Positions 9,933 through 20,882 of a DNA stretch of 64,000 nt are shown piece by piece. Below the pieces are notes generated by a model, which had not been told where the DNA came from, did not search any database, and saw only the letters and a program-made list of their open reading frames with translations. The stretch covers positions 5,198,733-5,262,732 of the forward strand of contig OW285188.1 of NCBI GenBank assembly GCA_935421135.1. The letters run 5' to 3'. A program made the position numbers and the translations under genes. Each line of letters starts with the position of its first letter. Within the stretch, counting starts at the first letter, position 1. This DNA comes from Bugulina stolonifera. Lineage: Eukaryota; Bryozoa; Gymnolaemata; Cheilostomatida; Bugulidae.

Positions 9933-11702
9933 TCTATCACATGGAGGTGTCTGCGAGCCTTCTTGAACAAACCAAATTTACTACTGAATTTTGGAAATGG
10001 TTGCTCAGCCTCATCTTCACATGACCCTTATCAGGCTAATAATCAAGGTGATGCAGGTGCTGGGCTGTGGTCACAAATACTGAATACTGTCTCTTTATTA
10101 TGATAGAGCAGTTATTACAGAATAAGCCATTAACAAATCACTTGGAAATTATGTGCTAGCCGTTCTGCGTTGACCATTCTGTTTAATCAGTTTTGGCAAG
10201 ATTCCTGTTTCACCCTTCTATTCTCTTTTATACTTTTCTGGCCTGATTGTTATTTTAGATTTTCAAGCTTGTACTCTATTCTGTGTCAATTAATTATTTC
10301 ATAAGTAATTTGCTTCATAAACTACATGTAAGCTAATATTTTAGAAAATTTGGTCAGATTTGGGTTTCACCACTCCTCTGCATACATGCTACATGTATCA
10401 GTTTGTATTTTCTGATTATATACAATACTTTCTAAAAAATTTTACTGTAGGCACTAATATACATGTACAGCACTTTTTTATTGAAAGAAATGGTTAATGA
10501 ACATGACACCCAACATAATTATAATTATAATCTATACACATGGCATACAGTATTACTACAATAGTAATGACGTGTAAATGTGAAAGTACAGGAACAATGA
10601 TGTAGTATTATTCAATTGAACTTGGTCAGGAAGGACTATTTTAAATAAATTACATGTACTGTTTAGGCTATCAAGAAGAGCATAGATGATGTTGTTGTTT
10701 GAATGCTCCTGTCCGTGTGTAACCTCTGACATCCATAAGCTCTGTGGGGTTATAATAGTAACTGAGTCATATAGTGAAATAACCTGATCACACCTACCTA
10801 ACAGTTAAATGTATACAATGAGTATGTTGATGATGAGGTTTTTAGTCCATGGGCACTAATAATTATTATAAGTTGTCCTCTCCCAATGTACGTTTCACTT
10901 GAGAGAAGACAACTTCTTATCTTTATCGTGATTTCGCATTCAGTCACTTGAAAAATGGATAGTCTAGTTATGTTATGCTGCTGCTAGTTTTTACATATGT
11001 TTTGCTACTGAACTACCATTGTCCAGCCCCCTTTCAGGGCGACTAAGTCAATCACTAAGATTTGTTGTTATGATGATGGTTGTTAGTCCCCATAGTTTAC
11101 CTTATAGGCACCGAGTATAGGATTGTTTAAGCAAGTATACCATGTAGCCGCAATGACTATGATTTCTGGTACCCAATAATACCTTTTCTTACCATGCCTC
11201 TGTCAAATGAATGCCTAATAACCTACTAGTGGTCTACCATAGGACTGTCCTATGGTTCACTGAACAGAGGGTACAAATGATCCGAACCAAACAAATAGAT
11301 CCTGTTCTGAACTCAAAATAAAATTATATTATATCTCTCATGTAAACAGCACAAGATTTTAAATGAATGAATTAAAATATAACACAAACAACTGTATGCA
11401 AACCTCATACACTGGAACTTAAACCATGTGAATACCATAATATATATAATTATACTCTAATATGAACATATTATCTAAAATATCCCAATAAATGCTAGAC
11501 ATGACAAAGTATGTTATTTAGGAAAGAACTCTGAGATAAAAAACATACGCCATAATATGGATAGAAAAATTCGTAATTATATACACTATATTATGCTATA
11601 CACTGTACAACAAGTAATCTAGAGAGTACAGGGCTCACAGTAATATGTGCAAGCAGTAGGGTCATAGGAAGTTTAGTGTTCGAGAGGTGGCTTCATATTA
11701 TA
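9933..11702. other. non-coding stretch
   Basis: No gene recognised. Contains a foldback of the AGTTGTCCTCTC family (10870-10917) and AT-rich sequence. The right end is probably the 3' untranslated region of the minus-strand four-TM gene. Confidence 0.45.
10870..10917. repeat. short inverted repeat of the AGTTGTCCTCTC family
   Basis: AAGTTGTCCTCTCCC at 10870-10884 faces GAGAGAAGACAACTTCT at 10901-10917. It is preceded by CCATGGGCACTAATA, and a similar CCATGGGCACTCATA precedes the copy near 63624, so a larger dispersed repeat is likely. Confidence 0.6.
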
Positions 11703-14700
11703 CTATGGACTAGGAGCTGTAGGCACAGGTACTGTTGGTTGTAGGTATTGCTGCTGCATCTGCACACTGTAGGGCTGTCCTGCTGCATAGGGCTGTTCCG
11801 GTGTGTAGGGCTGTCCTGGTGTATGGATATTTTCTGGTGGGATTACCATGTAAATTGGATCAGCACCTCCTTGCATTGGTGGAACAGATGTCACAACGGT
11901 AGTGATCGGTCCAGCAACCTAATAACATGTCTGTATGTTGTACACTTCAGCAATCAGAATACATAAAAGTGAGTCTGGATTTTAGAATGAGGAGTAACCG
12001 CAGTATGATAATATTACTGGGAACTAAGTAGTGGTGATCAGGTCACATAGCGCACCTAAGTTTTTCTTGAAAGGACATTTTGGTTTTAACTGACATACTC
12101 TACTTGTACTTTACTCAATACTCCTAACAAAAGCTAGGACAGACAGTAAATACTTTGTACAATTAAATAGTCACCAAAATACACCTTCAAACTAAAAGTC
12201 ATATCAAATATTTGACATGAGATGTACAGTACTAAGCGCAGAGAGTCATAGACATACATATACAGCCATGTAGACCATTCTATGTATTGATACTCCATTC
12301 ATTATACTGTTGACCTTATACACCTGTTGGAACATGACAAGATATGCCAACTGTTGATTGGTCACAGTCGTGTTTCAATTTGCAGACTGATGCATTCCGC
12401 ACCAACCAAATAAAACTTTGTATAATTTATAACACATAGATGTTACTTACGTTATTATAGGGGTTTCTTCTCCGTGACCCACAGCAGGCAAGACAGGAGA
12501 GTATGATGAGGAAACAGAAGCTGAGCCAGTTCACAACTACCAACCCTACCCTCAGCTGGTAGCTGGTAGAAACATAATTCACAGTAAAACTATAAAGTGT
12601 GCACAGATTCTGATGTACAAAACATATTATACAATGTGGAATACCCTGTGATATAAAGCTGCTTGAATAATACTCAAGTATTTCAGTTTCTGGTATCAGA
12701 ACTGGAAATTATAATACACCTCTATGTTGTAATATAAACATATACTTTCTAGTTACTCACCTGGAATCAACACCAAAGGTTTTACTGATCACACCGCTAA
12801 GTAGAGGAACACCATTAAATAAGTTGCCATAGTATAAACCAGACCCAGGAAACAGTCCTGCTGTCAAGACTATTGCAGCGACCAGTGAAGCCAGGATGAC
12901 AAAGACAGATATGACAGCCGTAGTGACAGACTAAAAATTAATATGTTGACAAGTATACTACAGTACTTTCTATCGTCTCCTGCACTTTTCTCTATTGAGG
13001 AACCTATTCTCATTTTTAACACTTACGATCATTTACAAACATATACATGTAGTGTCCAAGATTGAAGTTTGTACAAATAAAAATGTCATATTACAGATAC
13101 AATATATAGTGTGAAACTGGAGAAATATCTACATGATGGAGTGTTCTCATGGCACAGCTTACTTGAGCTATTCTGCCTGAATTAACATGAAAATCATCAG
13201 CACAGATATTCTTGTAATTGGAAAATCAAGGTCAACTGCTAACTGTTGAAGACATGGCACAAATATTGTACTATAATATACTCACTGGACAAGAGTGACC
13301 AGTCCCACCAGCGATAATAGCCAAGATGGCCATCAGTAGATACTAAAACAAAATGACATCCTGGTATTTGTACAAATTGACATCAACATTCACTCAGATT
13401 TGGTGCGTTAATCAACATTGCATGGGAACACGGTACAAGTACATGTATGTAATTGTGTCTGTCCAAGATATACTGTAGTAGGCACAGTGTTCATTGCATG
13501 AATATACAAGGTAATCTTTGGTACACGGCTTGATGTATATAAAGGGTGTAACCATGGGGTCAGTGGTAAGGGTACAATGTAATAGTAGATGATTATAATT
13601 ATACAACCCAATAGGCGGACTTGAATTAATATACTACATGTATGAACACAGTCAAGTGACAGAGTATAACAGGTAGCCTGAGGCACAGCAGGATACAACA
13701 TATTTAATTCATTTGATGGTACCTAACAGTTTTATGCAGTAAAATGCACTAATCACATTGAACTATTAATAATGGATATACATTGTAATGGTAAAGGGAC
13801 ATTTCGAAAAAGACAGTCGAAACAGGACATTTCACAACTGGACAGTTCGAAACTGTGTAGATTACATTTAGAAGAACACAACTGGCGGATAAGTAATTTT
13901 AATTAATAATTAAATAAAGAAAATAAAAAATAAAATTTAGTTGAAATCTGATGGTTGGGGTTTGGGATTAGGCGTTTCGAACGGTCCGGTGTTGAACTGT
14001 CCTCTTTTGAAACGTCCTGTTTCGAACTGTCTTTTTCGAACAGTCGCACATTCCATTGTAATGCACATGTATATCAAGTTAGTTAAAACAAATAAGTGTG
14101 CTAATCACACAATATAATATATTAAAATATACAAGTAAATTGTTATTATGAATTTGGAAAGTGGGAATAGGTAAATTCTGCTGATACAAATAGTGGTCCA
14201 TATTCATAGTCGTCTACAGAGTTACTTACAGAGACTGCCACTCCATAGTTTAAGCTAATCACTGGGTCACTTCCAAAACTAGCTTTGAGGATTTCACATC
14301 CATGTTGACCAAACAAACCACTGCCTTGCTGGCATGGACCGTTATTGATTGTCCCACATATACCAAACAGAGCAACAGCTAAAACATGAACAACAACATA
14401 ATATAATATCCCTTCCCCGGATAAGTCAGTAGTGTACCATCACAGATAGCAGTGTTCGAAGTGTGGTTATACGGGAGTATACGGTGTGTACCCACTTCAA
14501 TTTTAGTGGCTATTCGACCAGCAGGTGTGTACCCTAATTTTAATAGCTAGTTTTCCCATATACAATAATTGTGAACCTGATAGTGTAGTGGTAGAGTGCT
14601 TGATTGTCATTCATAAGGACACGGGTTTTTCATTTTAGTAATTCACTAATTCCTTTGCTACTATAAGATTTAATGGATAGCTATACAATACTAATCTGTA

Positions 14701-15038
14701 AGATTGCACGTGTACATGTACACACCTCATTTGTTCCACTTCAAACACTGGAAACACCCATATGTAGCTATACTTGCATGTACCATGTGACAATTCAGTT
14801 GGGTGCAACTACATAGCATTACATAAGCAACTTTGTTTAGAAGGCCACCTTTATATTATACAACACATTTGCCCTCAACTTGAACAGGGCAATGCAAGCA
14901 CATAATAGCACCTGGTAGGAAGTTGTATTTGTGCTTCCAGTCATACTGACCGAAAATAATTTGAATGCAGCCAATTGTAATTAGTGCTATTCCAGAGTTG
15001 CTGGGTTTCCTCATATTGAAATACTTCCAGTTGAAGCC
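11703..15038 (-). CDS. four-transmembrane protein (MS4A/CD20-like layout), N-terminal exon missing
   Basis: Six exons join in phase on the minus strand: 15038-14951, 14378-14230, 13342-13286, 12930-12761, 12562-12451, 11918-11703, every boundary with AG acceptor and GT donor. They give 263 residues to a TAG; the starting exon upstream of 15038 was not found. Four hydrophobic segments are visible: SGIALITIGCIQIIF running into AVALFGICGTI; LNYGVAVSYLLMAILAIIAGG; TTAVISVFVILASLVAAIVL; and LVVVNWLSFCFLIILSCLACC. The loop between the first two has paired cysteines. The cytoplasmic tail is Pro/Gln/Tyr-rich with three GQPY/EQPY repeats, which might bind WW- or SH3-type partners. The layout resembles MS4A/CD20 or TMEM tetraspan families, but no diagnostic motif was seen, so the family is uncertain while the gene structure is well supported. 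Intron 14229-13343 carries a MITE and intron 14950-14379 a hAT-type element. Confidence 0.7.
13791..14053. mobile_element. MITE with long inverted repeats and 10-bp flanking duplication
   Basis: The left arm (TTCGAAAAAGACAG, then TCGAAACAGGAC, then GGACAGTTCGAA from 13803) is mirrored at the right end (13990-14041) as GTCCTGTTTCGAACTGTC and TTTTTCGAA, so the imperfect arms span about 50 bases. CATTGTAATG flanks both sides (13781-13790 and 14054-14063), as for a 9-11 bp duplication of the Mutator-like type. No transposase. It lies in an intron of the four-TM gene. Confidence 0.7.
14450..14750. mobile_element. hAT-type MITE with tRNA-like core (copy 1)
   Basis: Begins CAGTGTTCGAAGTG and ends CACTTCAAACACTG. 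It is the inverted homologue of 51043-51355: shared blocks include AGCAGGTGTGTACCCT, TTTTAATAGCTAGTTTTCCC and ATTCATAAGG. The middle carries a tRNA-like A-box stretch (TAGTGTAGTGGTAGAGTGC) and a degraded B-box. The 8-bp flanks no longer match, so this copy is older. It lies in an intron of the four-TM gene. Confidence 0.75.
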
Positions 15039-16157
15039 CTGTAATATTTAGCAAAACATGGTTTAACAGTGATAGTACCTCAGCAAATATTTATCAAATC
15101 AAACGATTGAACTTTGTAGAGTAAACAAGTCAATGATGGTAATATTGCAGTGGATGTCGCCACACTCCAATAGATTTTCCTCTCTCTCTGCTTCTCTTTC
15201 GATTTACATAACACACATACCCGTATGACTTTGTGTGTACATGTGTGCGTTTGTGTATACATCTGTATATTATATATACAGTCATGTACATGTATATATC
15301 ATTCATATAGTTCTCTTGATAGATACTAACAGATATAGATACACTGAACTGCTAGCCTTGTGCAATTCTCGCTGTCTCTGGCAGCTTGAGTACTCTGGTT
15401 CAGTGTATTTCACAACTTTTTAAATGCGCTTTGCTGTAAATAAACAGCATTGCCAAGGTGTGCTCTTAGGGATATCTTTGAGCTGCACTAATGGGGTATC
15501 AAACACCATAACAGCACACTGTATGCAGATTAAGTAATTATTGTTTTATATATAAAATTCAATAGATAAAATAATATCTTCAACTTTATATGAATATTGA
15601 AATTAATATAAAAATAAATCTAATTAAAAACATCACAACATAGTCGTGTAATAAGAATAAAAGTATTTATAACGCATACGCACGTGCTGTATTGGGCATT
15701 ACAAGCATAAATGGCATATCACAACTCAAAACTGGAAGAATTTGTAAAGGGATTGTGGTCTCAAAATAAGAAATTTTATTTTGAATTTCAACTAGACTAA
15801 CTTATAGCTTTCAAGTTTTCAATAGTCACTTAGACTAAAAAGAATTAACTTGTGATTTGTTGAATCACAACTTAGAATTAGCCATAGCAACTGGAGTATT
15901 CAAAAGAAAATTCCCAAATACCACCAACATACATGTACACTGTATTTATATACATGTACATTCCAAAAATAAAATAATGAATTTGGAATTTCGATATTTT
16001 TTTCACTATTGCTCCAAATGCATACACTTAAATTGCTTATTAATATTTAAAATTTGGGAAAAATTTCAATGCTCATCAGGAATTTTATATGAAAAATAAA
16101 CTTCGTATGTAAAAAGATCATCCAAAACAAAAAATTTTGATTTTCTTGTGCTCACAG
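15039..16157. other. non-coding, AT-rich
   Basis: Probably holds the missing 5' end of the four-TM gene, but no start exon could be fixed. The right half (15750-16130) contains a diverged copy of a repeat also seen at 17130-17220 (CACAACTTAGAATTAGCCAT versus CACAACTAAGAGTTGGCCAT). Confidence 0.4.
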
Positions 16158-16331
16158 GACACAAGCCTCAGTTATCCCGGTAGAGGCTCAAAGCGACCTA
16201 GACACCGATATGCACCTGCAGACAAGAGGAGGAGACATCAGTTTATTACTATTCAGATATCCGAACACATAAACCCATCAGCTGATGACTGGGGTACAGT
16301 AAACAAATTCACAGAGCTGCCGGGCGACTAG
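16158..16331 (+). CDS. possible terminal exon, basic protein, unrecognised
   Basis: After a good acceptor (TTCTTGTGCTCACAG) an open frame runs 57 codons to a TAG at 16331. The residues are very basic (SKRPRHRYAPADKRRRHQF) and then acidic (SADDWGTVNKFTELPGD). No upstream exon or ATG in frame was found and no family is recognised. Flanking DNA is repeat-like, so a captured exon or pseudogene fragment is possible. Confidence 0.25.
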   Translation, partial: DTSLSYPGRGSKRPRHRYAPADKRRRHQFITIQISEHINPSADDWGTVNKFTELPGD

Positions 16332-18050
16332 GTTATTCAGTTCAAGGAGTTGGCCTAACATCCATTATATAAATATAATATAATCTTTCTGTTGCTGTAT
16401 GGGTCCAGGAACCCAAGCAGGAGTGATGGAGAGAAGAAAAAGATCAGAGGGAAGAGACAATGCTACCAACAATCATAATGACTAAGTGAAGTCATATAAG
16501 ATATATTATGTACATACACTCACAATATTATAACTATACTAGGCACTGCATAATCAATGCTGTCTGCAAGAACAAACTCTCAAAGAAAAGAATATACTTT
16601 ATTTTGATACTACATTTTCTTTGATTTTTTGCAGATACCAGACTCGAGTTAAGATTCTCACTCGAGTTAATTCAAGCAAAATTTTATGACTTATTAGAGG
16701 GACTCTGACTTGAATATATAGCCATCAAAAGCTTGTAACTTGCAATTTAATTATGGCTATGATCAAAGACTCATAACTCTCACATCATTATGTTGAAATA
16801 TTCAATAACTCGAGTTTTCATTGGGCAGCTGTAAAGTGCAATGAATAGAAATAACCACAGTTACAACCACAGTTGTAACCACAATTATAACACATTTTAC
16901 ACTAAAAAAAGTGGCGTTTTGCTTTAAAATTTGAACTTTTAGCACTATTGCCTAACAATATTTCACCATAAGCTAAATAATTTAGCCCAATAACTCTACA
17001 AAAAGACTTGAGCTGAAAAGGAAAAGAACTGATTTGAAACTTGCTTGTAGATAACTTGGAAAACTTGATAAAAACTTGAGTTTCTGGGGACATGTAAATA
17101 TTAACTTGTAACTTGAAAGTTTTGATCTGTCACTAGAAAGAATTGACTTGTAACTTGAAGAGTCACAACTAAGAGTTGGCCATAAAAACTTGAGTTTTCA
17201 AAATAAAACTTGAACACATCTCTGATTTTTTGTATATAAATATCTGTTCTATCAGGCCTGCAAAAAGAGGCGTATTGCTAACTTTTCACTATCAGATTGT
17301 TAAATAAAAAAAGAATTATAATAATTTAATATTAAATGTAATAAATTAATTCATTCATTTATTTCAGTTTCTGAATTTTGCAGGCTTTATTTGCTCATAA
17401 CAAACTAGCTTTTCCACCACATCACTGAACCTAGAGACAAAATGAAACAAAATTGAGATTTGAATTTCTCACTCCATTTCCGATCCAACAATCAATATGA
17501 ATACGAATAGCAAAATGAAATGATAAATGTAATCCTAACAGAAAGATCATACTTAGTTAGCATACTTAGAGTAGTCATCACGTTAGACCACTAGGGCGAG
17601 TGGAAGGGACATGCCTCATTTGAGGAAACTGTAGTATTACAATTTGTGTTAGCTTTTGCTAAATATCAATATGATTAAATTTCAAGTTTTGTGCTGTAGT
17701 GATCTCAGCACAGGTCCTGTGACGGCCCTGTTTCTATGTGTTGGCATTGTTGGAAGTGCATGTCTCAGAATCATTTTTCTCCCTTAAGATCTTGAATGGT
17801 TCGCGGCAGAAAGCTATTGTGGAATAACGAACTGTTTGTGCGGAATGTGGCAGGGAGTCCACGAGTCTAGGATCTGGTTACCATTGTGGTGAGTGGCTTG
17901 TTGATGATATTATCATAGGTAGGAGGCTGACAGAGAAGGGTGGTGCTCTTCCTTCGCGAGGATGCGCATCAGAAGATTCACCCTTCGGTCTTTTCTTCTC
18001 TTATGCAGTGGGACCAGATGTAGGGAAGAGTCGAGTAGCATATTTTATTT
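16332..18050. other. non-coding with ACTTGAGTTTT-rich degenerate repeats
   Basis: No gene recognised. 16640-17220 repeats variants of ACTCGAGTT, CTTGTAACTTGAA and CTTGAGTTTTCA, suggesting a decayed repeat family. Confidence 0.4.
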
Positions 18051-18380
18051 ATGTTTAATATAAAATAATATAATTATTATATTATATTATATTATTATTA
18101 TTATTATTATATTATTATTATTATATATATTATTATAATCATTATATTTAATTACATTATTATAATAATAATAATAATGTTTATATAATTTTCTAATTTT
18201 AAATTTATTTAATTAAATACTTATTAATTTCTTAAATATAAATATTATTATTTATACAATAATATATTAATATTTATATCAATATTTGTAAATATAATAT
18301 CAATGTGAATATCGAATATCAATATATGACATTTTTATTTTATTTTTTTATTTTTGTAATTTTTATTTTAGTCAAATGAA
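18051..18380. repeat. AT-rich satellite-like tract
   Basis: About 330 bases almost wholly A and T, with ATT/ATA microsatellite runs (18070-18180). Confidence 0.8.
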
Positions 18381-20882
18381 ATTAAATTAAAAATCATTTG
18401 TAAAACTGATGTAATAGTACTAGATAATTAACATTTACGATTTCAAAGACTGTTTTGTATACGACTTTCGTTTGGAGTGGCAACAGTTTAGGATTCACAT
18501 AAGAAGGTTTTAACCTTAACCTCGTTGTAGCAGACCACGAATCACTATTGTTGCTGGCACTAGGACTGTCACCCCGTTCTACTATCTTTGCCCCGCTGTA
18601 GCAGACCACAATGCACTATTGTTGCTGGCGCGAATATTTATTGGGCCTCAAAAATAGTCATGCTAGCGTAAGCTTATTACGAATATCGCTAATGCGACTC
18701 AATTCTACTAATGCGAAATCCTGTTAACCCATTCCATCATGGAACAGTAACTCCACCGAGAGCAGTTCCGATTCCGGGCAGCAGGTTTGAATAAGATAAG
18801 ATAACGTTTTTCATAGATGGAGAAACTCTATGAATCCTTTATTCTTTTTTACCAGGTTGCCATAGAGTTGCATGTAGGTATTCCCTAAAAGAGGCAGTTC
18901 TATGATGGATTGATGGGCACAGAAAAACTGAAGTTGAGAGAGAGGACAATTTCTAATGATAATCAATGACCCATGATCAATAAGCTGAAGCAAGGGGGTT
19001 TAATAGTACATTGTTCTATTCTATCCATAGAGAAAAACTAGCAATTTCCCATGGTCAGTGACTTGCGTCTGTCCATGACAATAGGTTTTGCCAGCCATGG
19101 GGGGCCCATGGCTGTGGCATAGTTATGCAGCAATATTGTGTTGTATTATTTGTACATGTGTTACGGACGGCTTCCTATCACCAACGGAAACCACTCCCAG
19201 TTCTGCCGCAGTCAACACCCAATACCGGACAATGCTTTGTTGGTCTGACCAGCATCTCCTATGGACGACCGTCAAGACTTTATATACTTACCGCGAAGTC
19301 ACTAAATAACCACTCAATACTTACAATGTATATTGTACCTTTGCACTATTTGTACAGAATTGTTATACAATCTAGTTTTGGTCTATAGGTTTTACATACC
19401 TCCATGCTTTTACTTTGTTTTCTATCAGATCATGTTGCATTGTAGATGTTACGTTGATCTACATGTATTTATCTGCAGTATACCATGGTTGTGCTCTGTT
19501 TTACGTCAATATACCAAAACCATCACAGCAATATCTATCATAGAATAATATTATGCTGTAGTTTTAGCTACTATTTTCCATATACCTACTATTTCTCCTT
19601 GAAGACTTTGTCGGAGTTATTGCAACAACACCAAATAATCATTTGTTTGACATTTTATAATAGCTGTGTTGCACTTACCATTGTTAAAAATTCCTGGACC
19701 CATTATCTGTGTTACCATACTTGCACAAGTTCACTGCAACAATATTATAAAATATAGTATAAGGAGATTGTTATAGTTTAACAAGATAATATTTGTTGTA
19801 CATAATATACATGTAGTTACAAAAAATAATGCGATTGTGCACAATGTAGTAAGTTAGCCTACAATTTAGCCTCAAATCCTAATAATAATTTATAGCTTAC
19901 TGTAATAATAACTATATTTATTAGGATATGCTTGCTATTATGTAGTGCATATGCCTTGATTTTAGTGAAGGGTTGGGCAACATCATTCTGGTGCAATATA
20001 GAAAAATAAACATTATTAGCATTAAATTTATTGTATTTAGCTAATTGTCATTTTACAACTTTTAGGGGATCTGTTACTGATTATTAAGGAGTTGACTGTA
20101 ATACTAAATAACATAGCCCAAAGGCAAATTGTTAGTGTATATAAACATGCTCCTAGATATGTGCAGACATAGTAATAGGAAGTTGTCCTCTCTCTATTTG
20201 TATAACAGTAATAACAGTTGAAGCAATTATGAGGAGGCAACTCTGCTGTTATAATCAGATGTCTATGATACATTATTACATACACTGTGTAATAAAAATA
20301 GTGTTACACACAATGAAGAATGATGCATATGGGCACAGTGGGCTATATTCGGCACATAATACATGTACATGTACATGTGTACTAGCTGTGGATAATGTTA
20401 TGCATGCCAAAATTATTATTGCAACGATTACTAATTAAATAATTGTTGTAAACTTGTACTGTACCTTCTGACATTCAGATAGACTGTACTTACCACTCAT
20501 AACGCTGTGCTATAACTGAAATCAGTTCATTTTTTATTAAACTAGATAGTAAAACCATTATATCATATCTCCTACTCTTAACTTACTATGCAAAAGTAAT
20601 ACAATAGTATAATTTATAATCAGTAATACCTACCAATACAGGTTTAGTACGTGGAAGTACAATAACTTGATATATAGAATGCTAAATACGATTGAGAGGA
20701 GATCATTACAACCATTGTTGTATCTATGTACAGAAACCTCACACTATTTACACAAGGTCCCTCATTGTCAGTGACCCACGAAATCGCCACACCTCCCCCA
20801 ATGGTAATCATCTTATCTACAACAATATATTGTAAGGAGATGAAAACTCCCAAATACTTAGGAACTGCCTATGTACATGTAG
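18381..20882. other. non-coding stretch downstream of LENG1
   Basis: No gene recognised. A 37-bp direct repeat (GTAGCAGACCAC, then CACTATTGTTGCTGGC) occurs at about 18527-18558 and 18596-18629. AGTTGTCCTCTC-family arms occur at 18936-18957 (reverse) and 20178-20195. The left neighbour of LENG1 may have its 3' untranslated region here. Confidence 0.4.
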
